Positions 14,846 to 23,467 of a stretch of 32,070 nucleotides of DNA are shown here, piece by piece. The DNA comes from Gammaproteobacteria bacterium (lineage in GTDB: Bacteria; Pseudomonadota; Gammaproteobacteria; Pseudomonadales; Azotimanducaceae). The translations under genes and the position numbers were made by a program. The stretch covers positions 1 to 32,070 of the forward strand of contig JASJXV010000023.1 of the NCBI GenBank assembly GCA_030123805.1. The letters are read 5' to 3'. The notes under the pieces were generated by a model, which was not told the DNA's origin, did not search any database, and worked only from the letters and a program-made list of their open reading frames with translations. The stretch's first letter is position 1. Each line of letters begins with the position of its first letter.

Positions 14846-15742
14846 TTAAGTCTGACCCACCCAATTATCGCTTGCGATGCTGTGCCACCGTTGACGAATC
14901 TCGTCGACCTCCTTCGGGGCTAGTGTTCCCAATGAAACAAGAGCAGCATTCTCAATCCAGCGACCCGGTTTCGTGGTACCTACGATCATGGTATGAACTC
15001 CGGATAAACCATTGGTGAAACGCAATGCAGTACCAATGCTGGTGGTCAGCTCTGCTGTTAAGAATGGATAATCCAGTTCCAGGAGCCGCTGCCAGTAAAC
15101 GTGATGATATGGATTAAGAGGCTTGTCTCCTGTTTTCCATGCCGCATTGGCAATGGGGCGCTTGACAATTACGCCAAGATTCTGCGCTTCTGCCAGAGGC
15201 AAGGTAAGCTCGATAGCCTCCTGGTCTGCAATACTGATTGAAGTTTCTATGGCATCAAATGCGTTGGTTTGTATCGCATACTTGGCCGCCAAACTGTCTC
15301 CGCTGTAGCCGATATATCGCGTGTAACCACGATGTTTTGCTTCCTGTAGCGCCTCAATTGCTTCCGCCTTTCTCAGAACATCCTCGCTGCATGAATGCAA
15401 TAGCACCAGATCTACCTGCTCGGTTTGTAATCTCTTAAGACTCCGTTGAACACTCGCGAGTATGCTATCACGTGAGTAGTCCTCGGTGCCCAACCCCCCG
15501 GGATGGCCGCATTTTGTAAACAGGAAGTAGTCATCGCGACGATTGCTTGCTGCTTTGCCGATCATTTCCTCACTGTTGGGATAACACTCTGCCGTATCAA
15601 TAACATTCATGCCCGCATCTAATGCATCGTTGAGTATTTGATTTACCGTCTCTTGTGAAGCGCCCTCATATCCAATTTCGGAGGCGCCAAAACCCAAAAC
15701 GGATACTTCCATGTCCGTGTTACCGAATTTTCTTTTTTCCAC
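14846..15742 (-). CDS. Aldo/keto reductase
   Basis: The protein has 298 residues and the TIM-barrel aldo/keto reductase pattern. The catalytic tetrad is visible as Asp49, Tyr54 (VIDTAECYP), Lys77 (FTKCGH) and His116 (VLLHSCSED). The N-terminal MEKRKFGNTDMEVSVLGFGASEIG and the late TMIVGTTKPGRW are standard for the branch that reduces aldehydes and ketones with NADPH. The substrate is not predictable. The C-terminal half holds no cysteine cluster, which argues against the iron-sulfur variants of the family. An AAGGAG ribosome-binding site is present before the ATG. The REP-like cluster and a hairpin follow its stop, and a relic of an acetoacetate-decarboxylase-like gene lies just upstream on the opposite strand. 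Confidence 0.88.
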   Translation of the reverse strand: MEKRKFGNTDMEVSVLGFGASEIGYEGASQETVNQILNDALDAGMNVIDTAECYPNSEEMIGKAASNRRDDYFLFTKCGHPGGLGTEDYSRDSILASVQRSLKRLQTEQVDLVLLHSCSEDVLRKAEAIEALQEAKHRGYTRYIGYSGDSLAAKYAIQTNAFDAIETSISIADQEAIELTLPLAEAQNLGVIVKRPIANAAWKTGDKPLNPYHHVYWQRLLELDYPFLTAELTTSIGTALRFTNGLSGVHTMIVGTTKPGRWIENAALVSLGTLAPKEVDEIRQRWHSIASDNWVGQT

Positions 15743-15784
15743 GTTAAGTCTCCTTGATTATTTTGAAATAGGGTATTGCCGGTC

Positions 15785-15967
15785 TCTTATTCCATGAACA
15801 GGGAGATTGAATGGCTAGCCGGACATTCTTACATCATCGTTTCTGTAAATGCACCGGTGATATTCAACGGCAAGGATGATCAACTCACAGGTGGGCATCC
15901 ACTGGTACTTTGGGAAAATTTTACGGATCCTATTCTCACTGGAAGGGAAAACGAAGGCATTCGTTAA
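15785..15967 (+). pseudogene. Relic of an acetoacetate decarboxylase family gene
   Basis: About 60 codons resemble the middle of acetoacetate-decarboxylase-like proteins: REIEWLAGHSYIIVSVNAPV, then GGHPLVLWENFTDPILTGR, which matches the family's 'VLWEN-DPI-TGRE-G' stretch. Complete family members have about 250-300 residues, so both ends are missing: the frame stops at TAA straight after GRENEGIR, and no start or signal precedes it. It cannot give a working enzyme. It may be the remains of a carboxylic-acid or terpenoid catabolic gene. The assignment rests on remembered family patterns and should be read as likely, not certain. Confidence 0.55.
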
Positions 15968-16021
15968 GCGGTTTTTGGGGACTTGCATCAATTCAGATGG
16001 GAGTCCCTGATTACTCCTTGC

Positions 16022-16321
16022 CTAATTACCAGGGTGACGTTTCGTGTAAGACTCGCGTCCTACCTGATCTACAGCGATGCCGTGTTGCTTGGCAATCTTT
16101 TCATAGGCAGTTTTTCTGCGCTGGTTGATACTCTTTACCAGTGCGCCGATATCCGCGGAAGCACTGCCCTGGGTTGCTACATAACCATCTGGCATTTCTT
16201 TAACATGTCCAGCGTTTTTTGCATCTGCTAAAGGGCTCGCCATCAAGTTGGCAGTAAATACGCCGCAGCATAATGCAATCGTCAGACCTTTGATTAATTT
16301 GAGCTTGCTTGATGTTTTCAT
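16022..16321 (-). CDS. ydbL: YdbL family periplasmic protein (DUF1318)
   Basis: The 99-residue protein has a Sec signal peptide (IKGLTIALCCGVFTANLMA-SP). The mature part begins SPLADAKNAGHVKEMPDGYVA and continues with ALVKSINQRRKTAYEKIAKQHG, the hallmark of YdbL. In E. coli YdbL acts with YdbH and YnbE, and recent work there suggests it helps the YdbH-YnbE bridge assemble in the periplasm. AGGAG six nt before the ATG marks the start. It is the last gene of the ydbH-ynbE-ydbL operon and is separated from ynbE by only 8 nt, so co-transcription is nearly certain. Confidence 0.9.
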   Translation of the reverse strand: MKTSSKLKLIKGLTIALCCGVFTANLMASPLADAKNAGHVKEMPDGYVATQGSASADIGALVKSINQRRKTAYEKIAKQHGIAVDQVGRESYTKRHPGN

Positions 16322-16329
16322 ACGAACTC

Positions 16330-16554
16330 CTAAAACAAGTCGTCTTCTGTTTTGAATAAGTCATCCAGTTCTCTATCTACTCTAATTCTTATCTCGTGTT
16401 CAATCTTCACATTCAAATTGATGGTGATAGGTTCCGAGGGAGTTTCTATCCTTATCGTGGGTGTGCACGAAGTAATCAGTATGCCTGTTGTAAAGAATAG
16501 GCTGAGCAGGAATCGTTGCAGATTTCCTGCGAACTTGATCGGCGGTTTTTCCAT
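16330..16554 (-). CDS. ynbE: YnbE family outer-membrane lipoprotein
   Basis: The 74-residue protein has a hydrophobic signal (FLLSLFFTTGILITSC) ending in a lipobox-type cysteine. The mature part reads TPTIRIETPSEPITINLNVK, the near-invariant core of YnbE, followed by IEHEIRIRVDRELDDLF. YnbE is an outer-membrane lipoprotein that caps the YdbH bridge by beta-strand augmentation in E. coli. The N-terminal extension MEKPPIKFAGNLQR is longer than in E. coli. GGAG lies about 8 nt before the ATG. It sits between ydbH (51 nt upstream) and ydbL. Confidence 0.9.
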   Translation of the reverse strand: MEKPPIKFAGNLQRFLLSLFFTTGILITSCTPTIRIETPSEPITINLNVKIEHEIRIRVDRELDDLFKTEDDLF

Positions 16555-16605
16555 TGTTGATTCTCCACATTTGAAGCGCCTGGGAGACTGCCTGAGGTCA
16601 GTCTT

Positions 16606-18825
16606 CTAGCGAGCATATTTTTCGTCTATCCGTTTGGTGATATCATCTCTCAATCTCAGACTTTTCAATAAAGCCGCAATATCTTCCTCAACATTCAGAT
16701 TAAAGTTGATTCTGCGTCCTCCTTCAAAATCGGGATTGCTTCCGGTAAGGCTGGTACTCAGATGTAAAATGCCATCAGCCCTGAAATCAACTTTGGAACT
16801 GAGAGTATCGTAGCGAAAGTTTTTCAAAGTATCCAGCACCATTGCCATCTGGGCATTGGATTCGACCAGATTTGTTACAGAGTCACTTGGCTTGTATTGA
16901 ATTACTCCGCCCGGTGCTATTGCTTCGATTACGCCATTCTCAATCAATATTTTATTCTTTTCAATTATGACCGGCACGCGGCCAGTAAGTTTACCTTCGG
17001 CATAAAAATCTTCCTGTTCCAGAGAAAGTACCTGCAATAGATCGAGGTTATCAAGGGTTAGCGTTAAATACCCGTTACCAGAGTCAGAACTGTAGGCATA
17101 ACTGTCACTACTGACTTTGCCGCCCAGAACTTCCGTTTCAGCAGAGATGCCTTGAACATGGAATACCTGGGAAAATGGATCCAGAGAAAGATTGAAAGAC
17201 AACTCTGTGTGGCGCATAGGAAAACCCACGTCAATCTCTTTCCAGCTCATAAGTACAGGCTCCGGCGTAATAAGTTGTGACCAACCAGTTAAGGTCAGAT
17301 TCAATTCCCCTCCCCTGAACATGTAGCCGTCCAATTCCCCCGCCAGATTTGATCCTTTGAGCCTGCTCGTAATGGTGACGGGCCACTGCTGCCACTCGGA
17401 TGCAAAGGCGCCGTGCCATTTTACTTCCTGATCAACAACAAAGTCGCCGCTGATCGGACTTTCAAACCATCGACTCAATGCAGAGATATTGCCTGCGAAA
17501 CTGCTTTGCAGTTCACCCTTGTTTGAGTCCAGTGAATGGACTAATTCAAACCGGTCAATAATCAGACCTTCGACATCCAGATTGGAACTGACCAGATGAA
17601 TCTCATTGTTGCTGAGTGCCATGTGTGCCTTTGCAGTCAACCGGGACTTGTGCGCTTCTTTTATCACCAGCTCGATGCTGGCGTTAGCTGACATTAATTT
17701 ATGTTCAGACAATTCGAGAGTAAAATCCGAAATTAGCACTGTAGCGGTGATTGGCTCCGTGGTGTAATCAGGAGTGTAAAAAGCTGTGATCATCAAATTA
17801 TTACTGCTGCACTTGGTGGCATTCATGCTGACGCGATAACTGCAAACGATCTCTTCCTGATTAATCACTTCCCCCTGGCCAATGTCCGGGATCATGGCGT
17901 TAATCCGTGTATTCGGGGCTAACCAGATCAATAACTCATCAGGCATTAACTTCAGCCTGGTAGTAATTGATTGGTTTGATTGCAGTGAAAATTCATCTGC
18001 GTCCCATCTGAAGTTGCCTAATGCTTCAATGTTGATCTCCCCACTTATGAAATCTGTCAGATCTGCTGCCTGTTGAATAGTATCAAGGGGTAATTTCAGG
18101 TTGAAGACCACGGATAACACCTGCAAATCCGTTGATAACTCACCAGGAAGTGCGGGTAATGCTGATTTCAGCAATGTGTCGTCCGTGCTGAGAATAGCCC
18201 CGGTAAGAAGTACATTATCCATGTCCGGCCAGGTCGTTTGAAGTTCGACAGCAACGGATTTTTCTCCGGACTGAAAAAACTCTATGTTAAGCAAACGATC
18301 CGTCAAGAATACGTAAAGATCAAAGTTGAGTGGATATTCACCGGATTCTGCTCTGATTTGTAGGCCGTTATCATCGTGCCACCAGGTCAGTTTCGTGATG
18401 ATACAAGGGAGGGAGGGCAGACATAGTTCAAGCTTACGAATTCGTCCCTGGTCTAATGCCAGAGGCAGGAAGGCAATGTAGGCATTTAGAAAATCCTGCA
18501 GATCAATTGGTGACACTTGATCACTTTCAGCAACGGTGATTATCAGGTAATCGATATCGATTGCGAGCTTATTTAAAGAGGCTCTCGCAGGCTTCAATAC
18601 AATATCTGAAGCCTCAACTGTCACCGCACCTGCCTGGTCAAGAATACGTATTTCATCCAAATGCAAGTTTAAATCTACCGGCCGTTGCAGGCTAAATTTT
18701 TCCAGATCCCAGGCGTACGCGTGGATTGCTCGTGCCAGTATTGTTGCAGTAATGTAAGGCAATGAAAGCCATGAAACTGCACCTGTTAAAACAGCCACCA
18801 GCAGAATCACTACTAATATCCGCAT
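16606..18825 (-). CDS. ydbH: YdbH, AsmA-like intermembrane phospholipid transport protein
   Basis: The protein has about 739 residues. A single N-terminal membrane anchor (RILVVILLVAVLTGAVSWLS) is followed by an almost entirely beta-rich periplasmic body with repeated strand pairs, as expected of the AsmA-like 'bridge' proteins YhdP, TamB and YdbH. The C-terminus (VEEDIAALLKSLRLRDDITKRIDEKYAR) matches the YdbH end that meets YnbE. In E. coli these three paralogues are redundant for moving phospholipids from inner to outer membrane. Size is a little below E. coli YdbH (about 880 residues). I start it at the ATG at 18825, since the GTG twelve nt upstream lacks a clear site. Operon order ydbH-ynbE-ydbL is the same as in enterobacteria. 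Confidence 0.88.
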   Translation of the reverse strand: MRILVVILLVAVLTGAVSWLSLPYITATILARAIHAYAWDLEKFSLQRPVDLNLHLDEIRILDQAGAVTVEASDIVLKPARASLNKLAIDIDYLIITVAESDQVSPIDLQDFLNAYIAFLPLALDQGRIRKLELCLPSLPCIITKLTWWHDDNGLQIRAESGEYPLNFDLYVFLTDRLLNIEFFQSGEKSVAVELQTTWPDMDNVLLTGAILSTDDTLLKSALPALPGELSTDLQVLSVVFNLKLPLDTIQQAADLTDFISGEINIEALGNFRWDADEFSLQSNQSITTRLKLMPDELLIWLAPNTRINAMIPDIGQGEVINQEEIVCSYRVSMNATKCSSNNLMITAFYTPDYTTEPITATVLISDFTLELSEHKLMSANASIELVIKEAHKSRLTAKAHMALSNNEIHLVSSNLDVEGLIIDRFELVHSLDSNKGELQSSFAGNISALSRWFESPISGDFVVDQEVKWHGAFASEWQQWPVTITSRLKGSNLAGELDGYMFRGGELNLTLTGWSQLITPEPVLMSWKEIDVGFPMRHTELSFNLSLDPFSQVFHVQGISAETEVLGGKVSSDSYAYSSDSGNGYLTLTLDNLDLLQVLSLEQEDFYAEGKLTGRVPVIIEKNKILIENGVIEAIAPGGVIQYKPSDSVTNLVESNAQMAMVLDTLKNFRYDTLSSKVDFRADGILHLSTSLTGSNPDFEGGRRINFNLNVEEDIAALLKSLRLRDDITKRIDEKYAR

Positions 18826-19005
18826 CACGAACCCCACTACCGATTCCCGATTTAATCAATGCGTACTCGTACTTGTCGTATAGAATCTCGCATATTGGGT
18901 GCTGAAGATAGCATAAATAGTTCGCATTCGAATGTGTTAATGTATCTGTTGATATGAAAATCGCAAGTCTTGAATGAGCATGGATGCAAAAATATTGGAA
19001 CAAAA

Positions 19006-20016
19006 ATGAAAGCCTGGGTGTGTCAGAAGATTGGTGATCTGCAGGATCTTGAGATTCACGAAGTACCGGAACCGGAGTTACAGCCGGGTTTGATAAAGAT
19101 TGCAGTGCGGGCGACGGCCCTGAATTTTCCGGATGTACTTAATGTCCGCGGCTTATACCAGCATAAACCCTCGCTGCCGTTCAGCCCCGGAATGGAGTGT
19201 GCCGGTGAGGTCCTGGCTGTCGGTGACGGCGTGAGTGGGTTCAAACCCGGTGATCGTGTTATGGCTCAGCCTCGGGGAGGTGCTTTGGCGGAGCAGGTTT
19301 GTGCACAGGCAGACCAGGCATATCAGATACCCAAAAACATCTCGTTCGTGAATGCATCCGGCTTTATTGTGGCCTATGGTACGAGTTACCACGCATTTGT
19401 GGATAGGGGTGCTTTAAAGAGTGGTGAAACGGTCCTGGTGTTGGGTGCCGCAGGAGGTGTGGGCATCACAGCCATTGAATTGGCAAAGTTGTTTGGCGCA
19501 AGAGTCATTGCTGCTGCCAGTAGCGAGGCGAAACTGGATCTATGTCGTGCGTATGGCGCAGATGACTGCATAAACTACTCAACTGAGTCCATCAAGGATC
19601 GAGTTATGGAATTGACCGATGGTCTGGGTGTGGACATTGCCTATGATCCGGTTGGCGGCGATGTTATGTTCCAGGCCCTGCGCAGCATGGCGTTGGGTGG
19701 GCGATTGTTGATCATAGGTTTTGCCAGTGGAACCATTGGGGATATCCCGGCAAACAGACTCCTGTTAAGACAGTGTCAAGCGGTTGGAGTAGCTTTTGGA
19801 TCCTATTCCAGAGCTTTCCCCGATGCTACCAGAAAACGCATGAATGTACTGGTGGACTGGCTAGATGGCGGTAAGCTGAAACCACATGTATCGAAGGTAT
19901 TTCCATTTGCAGAAGGCCGCTCCGCTCTGCAAATGTTGGCTGACAGGAAAGCTCTTGGCAAGGTGGTTGTGGCTTTCGATGAGAGCCTGGGAAACGATAC
20001 ACTGTATAGACATTGA
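19006..20016 (+). CDS. MDR-family NADPH:quinone oxidoreductase-like protein
   Basis: The protein has 336 residues of the medium-chain dehydrogenase/reductase type without the structural zinc cysteines. The substrate half (residues about 1-120) ends FSPGMECAGEVLAVGDGVSGF and KPGDRVMA. The cofactor half has VLVLGAAGGVGITAIELAKLFG, whose AAGGVG is the NADPH-binding loop of quinone oxidoreductases (QOR/zeta-crystallin branch). Such enzymes reduce quinones or alpha,beta-unsaturated carbonyls; some members act on acyl-CoA. The start at 19006 (MKAWVCQ) aligns with the family; the upstream ATG at 18970 would add twelve unrelated residues. The next gene's start falls near this stop, so the PHP lipoprotein may be read from the same message. 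Confidence 0.87.
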   Translation: MKAWVCQKIGDLQDLEIHEVPEPELQPGLIKIAVRATALNFPDVLNVRGLYQHKPSLPFSPGMECAGEVLAVGDGVSGFKPGDRVMAQPRGGALAEQVCAQADQAYQIPKNISFVNASGFIVAYGTSYHAFVDRGALKSGETVLVLGAAGGVGITAIELAKLFGARVIAAASSEAKLDLCRAYGADDCINYSTESIKDRVMELTDGLGVDIAYDPVGGDVMFQALRSMALGGRLLIIGFASGTIGDIPANRLLLRQCQAVGVAFGSYSRAFPDATRKRMNVLVDWLDGGKLKPHVSKVFPFAEGRSALQMLADRKALGKVVVAFDESLGNDTLYRH

Positions 20017-20042
20017 CGTGGCAACAGGCATTGAAAATCAGT

Positions 20043-21494
20043 ATGTATTCTCCCATGAGCATGTTCCGACAAGCAAAAAATGTATTCCTTCTGGCTCTTC
20101 TGCTTATTTCGGTTGGCTGCACAGTTTCGCTGACTGTTGAACAAACCGAATCAAGGCAATGGCTTGCAGGGGACCATCACATCCACTCTCGCTATAGTGT
20201 CGGTTGGGATACGGAAACTGACCCGCCCTCGCCCAAAATTGCCGGGGACGCAATTTATCCGATACCGATGAATGCCCTGATGGCGAAGTACTTCGGTCTG
20301 GCATGGACAGTTACAACAGATCACGGTGGGCCGAATCATGCAAAAGTGAATCTGGAGTTGGCTTATCCAGAGTTGGTTCGATCGCGCGAAGTTGTGCCAG
20401 AGCTGATCCAGTTTTATGGCATGGAGCTAAACTCACCAGCGGCTGATCACAGTAGTCTGATTATTCCGCATGGTCCCGCGGAAGCTGAACAGCTTCATGC
20501 CCTTGAATCCCGTTTTGACAAACTTGAAGTCTATCCGTTCGATCCGGCACGAGATACAGAGGAAAAGATGCTTGAAGCGCTGGAATTCATGCGGGAAATG
20601 TCACGCAAACCTGTAGTGATAGCGAATCATCCTTCCCGATCAGCAACAGGTCTGGGCGAGTATGGGTTAGATAGTCCCGCAGAGTTCAGAAGTTGGAATG
20701 ATACAGCACCTGACATTGCTGTCGGTATGGCGGGTGCGCCGGGGCATCAGGCTGTCACCTTGAATCCCGATGGATCATTGCGAGATCAATATCCGCGAGC
20801 CGGCTATCGCCTGTTTCCAACCATGGGGGCATTTGACCAGATGACGGCTCGACTCGGGGGATTTTGGGATTCCATGCTTGGGGAGGGACGGCATTGGTGG
20901 ATTACAGCAAATTCGGATTCCCACGTTCACTACACCGATGGAGGTTACGACTTTTGGCCCGGCGAATATTCCAAAACCTATGTCTTCGCTGAAAAAAACC
21001 ATGACAGCATCATCGAAGCACTCCGAATGGGAAGGATGTTCGTCACTACCGGAGATCTGGTTTCAGAGTTGTATGTGACCGCCAGCGATGGCATCAATAG
21101 TGCGAATATCGGTGATGAGCTTCATCTTGCTAAAGGATCCAGTGTGCAGGTAACGATCAAAATCAGGGATCCGTCTAAAGATAATCATCATGGTGACAAT
21201 CCGCAGGTACAAAGGGTGGATCTTATCGTTGGCGATGTTACCGGAAAAGTAACGAATAAATCACAAGACACCAACGACTCTACCAGGGTAGTCAAGCGTT
21301 TTTATAAAAAAGACTGGCGGCGGCAAGGTGACTTCCTGACCATGACTCATACCATTGAAAATGTATCCGCCAGACTCTACCTCAGGGTTCGAGGGACCAA
21401 CACTGATGAACTGGAACCTGAACCGGATCCTCTGGGTGAAGATCCGTGGTTAGACCTCTGGTTTTATTCAAACCCGATTTTCGTTAAACCTTGA
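20043..21494 (+). CDS. PHP-domain phosphoesterase lipoprotein
   Basis: The protein has about 483 residues. It starts with a hydrophobic signal ending LISVGC (Cys26), so it is probably a lipoprotein exported to the periplasm. The mature part is a PHP metal-dependent domain. Metal-ligand motifs GDHHIHSRYS, TTDHGG, VVIANHPSR and ITANSDSHVHYT appear in the expected order. A C-terminal beta-sandwich-like region (about residues 360-483, VTIKIRDPSKD ... LYLRVRGTN) follows. PHP proteins hydrolyse phosphomonoesters or phosphodiesters, but this exported, long form is uncharacterised and I give no substrate. Several ATGs (20043, 20055, 20061) could serve; none has a good site. A TTG at 20013 would overlap the upstream stop. 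Confidence 0.8.
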   Translation: MYSPMSMFRQAKNVFLLALLLISVGCTVSLTVEQTESRQWLAGDHHIHSRYSVGWDTETDPPSPKIAGDAIYPIPMNALMAKYFGLAWTVTTDHGGPNHAKVNLELAYPELVRSREVVPELIQFYGMELNSPAADHSSLIIPHGPAEAEQLHALESRFDKLEVYPFDPARDTEEKMLEALEFMREMSRKPVVIANHPSRSATGLGEYGLDSPAEFRSWNDTAPDIAVGMAGAPGHQAVTLNPDGSLRDQYPRAGYRLFPTMGAFDQMTARLGGFWDSMLGEGRHWWITANSDSHVHYTDGGYDFWPGEYSKTYVFAEKNHDSIIEALRMGRMFVTTGDLVSELYVTASDGINSANIGDELHLAKGSSVQVTIKIRDPSKDNHHGDNPQVQRVDLIVGDVTGKVTNKSQDTNDSTRVVKRFYKKDWRRQGDFLTMTHTIENVSARLYLRVRGTNTDELEPEPDPLGEDPWLDLWFYSNPIFVKP

Positions 21495-21570
21495 ATAACA
21501 TCTGGCTACAATTTGGTGACATCTCGAAAGTTATAAAGCCAACATGAAAGAAGAACGGAGCAATCAAACC

Positions 21571-22521
21571 ATGAACTGGACCTATACCAAAGGCTTACAC
21601 GATCTGGGTAATAGTTGTTATGCGTGGTTGGCACCTGATGGTTCCTGGGGTTGGAGTAATGCAGGACTAATTGTAGATGGCGAAGAATCACTGCTGGTCG
21701 ATACTCTGTTTGATCTGCAGCTGACCCGGGAGATGTTGCAGGCGATGCGCGCAGCCGAACCGTTGGCAACAAGAAATATTGGCACATTGGTTAATACACA
21801 TGCTAATGGCGATCACTGTCACGGCAATGAGTTGGTCGCGGGTGCTGAGATCATAACCTCTACCGCATCTGCTGAAGAGATGGCAGAGATGCCTCCGGAA
21901 GCCATGGCTGGCATGATGAAAATGTATGCACAAGAAGACACGACTCTAGGCAGGTATATGCGGCATTGTTTTGGTGCCTTTCAATTTGAAGGCATAAAAC
22001 ATACACCCCCAACAAAAACGTTCGATGGCAAAATGTCAGTTCGGGTCGGAGATAAAGACGTTAACCTGATTGAAGTAGGACCTGCACACACCAGGGGTGA
22101 TGTCCTGGTGCAGGTACCTGACGATCGAACCGTTTTTACAGGCGATATTCTGTTTATAGATGGTACGCCCATTCTTTGGGCTGGGCCTGTTCAGAACTGG
22201 ATTGATGCCTGTGACATCATTATGGCGATGGATGTAGAAACAGTCGTACCGGGCCATGGGCCGATTACAGATAAAAAGGGAGTCAGTGCAGTCAAGTCCT
22301 ATCTTGAGTATATCAATGCGGAAGCCCGAAAACGGTATGATGCGGGAATGGATGCGTTTACAGCAGCAAAAGATATCGAGTTGGTCGATTTCTCTGCATG
22401 GGGCGATTCTGAACGGATCGCGGTCAACGTATCTACTTTGTATCGTGAGTATTCCCATTCAGACGATGCAACTGATGCTGTAACGCTGTTTACTCGAATG
22501 GCTGAACTGGCGACCGTGTAA
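21571..22521 (+). CDS. Metallo-beta-lactamase-fold hydrolase
   Basis: The protein has 316 residues. The zinc-binding motif is NTHANGDHCHGN (His77, Asp81, His82). The other ligands appear as AHTRGDVLV, FTGDILFIDGTPI and PGHGP. The opening NWTYTKGLHDLGNSCYAWLAP and the DTLFD strand are typical of this subgroup of MBL-fold enzymes, which hydrolyse thioesters, lactones or similar esters; the first ligand position reads HANGDH, not the classical HxHxDH, so the metal set may differ. Substrate unknown. I start at the ATG at 21571, since GGAG lies about 10 nt upstream; the ATG at 21544 has no site. It sits between the PHP lipoprotein and a crotonase, all rightward, with gaps of about 75 and 45 nt. 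Confidence 0.82.
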   Translation: MNWTYTKGLHDLGNSCYAWLAPDGSWGWSNAGLIVDGEESLLVDTLFDLQLTREMLQAMRAAEPLATRNIGTLVNTHANGDHCHGNELVAGAEIITSTASAEEMAEMPPEAMAGMMKMYAQEDTTLGRYMRHCFGAFQFEGIKHTPPTKTFDGKMSVRVGDKDVNLIEVGPAHTRGDVLVQVPDDRTVFTGDILFIDGTPILWAGPVQNWIDACDIIMAMDVETVVPGHGPITDKKGVSAVKSYLEYINAEARKRYDAGMDAFTAAKDIELVDFSAWGDSERIAVNVSTLYREYSHSDDATDAVTLFTRMAELATV

Positions 22522-22567
22522 TTGTTGTAAAATCAAATTGGTCAGAGCCTTGTTAGGACATCCTGCA

Positions 22568-23398
22568 ATGAATTACACCCAGATTAGAGTAGAAACAAAT
22601 GGACGTATCGGCACGCTGGTACTTGATCGACCGGAGTACCGCAATGCCCAGAGTAGAGTCCTGCTGGAAGAACTGGATCATGCTATCCATAGTCTTTCGG
22701 ACAATAGCCAGATTAAGGTAATACTGATAACCGGAGAGGGTGATCACTTTTCCGCCGGTCATGATCTGGGAACGGACGATGAACTGGCTGACCAGAATAA
22801 TAGGCCAATAGAGGAGGGCGTACGTGGTCGGTATCAGCGTTCGAAGGAACTCTATGTTGACTATACCCTCAGATGGCGCAACATTCCGAAACCGACCATT
22901 GCCGTGGTGAAAGGTTACTGCATATTTGGTGGCTGGATGATTGCTTCTGCCATGGATCTGATATTTGCTGCCGACGATGCTATGTTCCTGGCTACCAACT
23001 TCCAATATTTTTCTGCACCGTGGGATATTCACCCCAGAAAACTCAAGGAAATTCTGTTTGAGAGTCGATTCATTGATGGCGTTGAAGCAAAGAAACTGGG
23101 TTTGGTAAACAGAGTCTACGCAAAGGCAGAGCTGATGGACGAGACGATTGCATATGCAGAGCGAGTTGCAGATAACGACAGGTTCCAGTTGCGACTCATC
23201 AAACTCGCTGTAAATCAACAACAGGACACCCAGGGTTTTGCGGCTCACATCACCGCTGCCCACACCATGCACGTTCTCAGTACGGAGGGTGAAAGAGATC
23301 CGGGTTATGAATTGAAAGTTCCCGAGGGTAAGCGTCGACCAATGGTGCAGCGGGCACTGGAAAACTATAAGCGTCATCGGGACAAGCAGAGTCTATGA
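22568..23398 (+). CDS. Crotonase family (enoyl-CoA hydratase-like) protein
   Basis: The protein has 276 residues. Oxyanion-loop residues appear in GDHFSAGHDLG and in VVKGYCIFGGWMIA, the second using FGG. The place where hydratases carry the catalytic Glu (ATNFQYFSAPWDIHPRKL) has no glutamate, so simple water addition is doubtful. Members of the crotonase fold lacking this residue act as decarboxylases, dehalogenases or ring-opening enzymes. The middle LYVDYTLRWRNIPKPTIA is characteristic of a subgroup often linked to aromatic or steroid acid degradation. AGGA 9 nt upstream supports the start. It follows the MBL-fold gene by about 45 nt, and the decayed receptor lies immediately after it. Confidence 0.83.
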   Translation: MNYTQIRVETNGRIGTLVLDRPEYRNAQSRVLLEELDHAIHSLSDNSQIKVILITGEGDHFSAGHDLGTDDELADQNNRPIEEGVRGRYQRSKELYVDYTLRWRNIPKPTIAVVKGYCIFGGWMIASAMDLIFAADDAMFLATNFQYFSAPWDIHPRKLKEILFESRFIDGVEAKKLGLVNRVYAKAELMDETIAYAERVADNDRFQLRLIKLAVNQQQDTQGFAAHITAAHTMHVLSTEGERDPGYELKVPEGKRRPMVQRALENYKRHRDKQSL

Positions 23399-23467
23399 TA
23401 TATAACGACTTTAGGCATCTCGGTAAAACTGGTATCGAGATAGTGATCCTGTTACCGATGTTAGTGA

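Noticed and set aside
22553-23377. 274-residue minus-strand ORF
   Set aside because: It is a mirror of the crotonase gene on the plus strand, whose motifs and start are clear. The antisense product is low in recognisable features.
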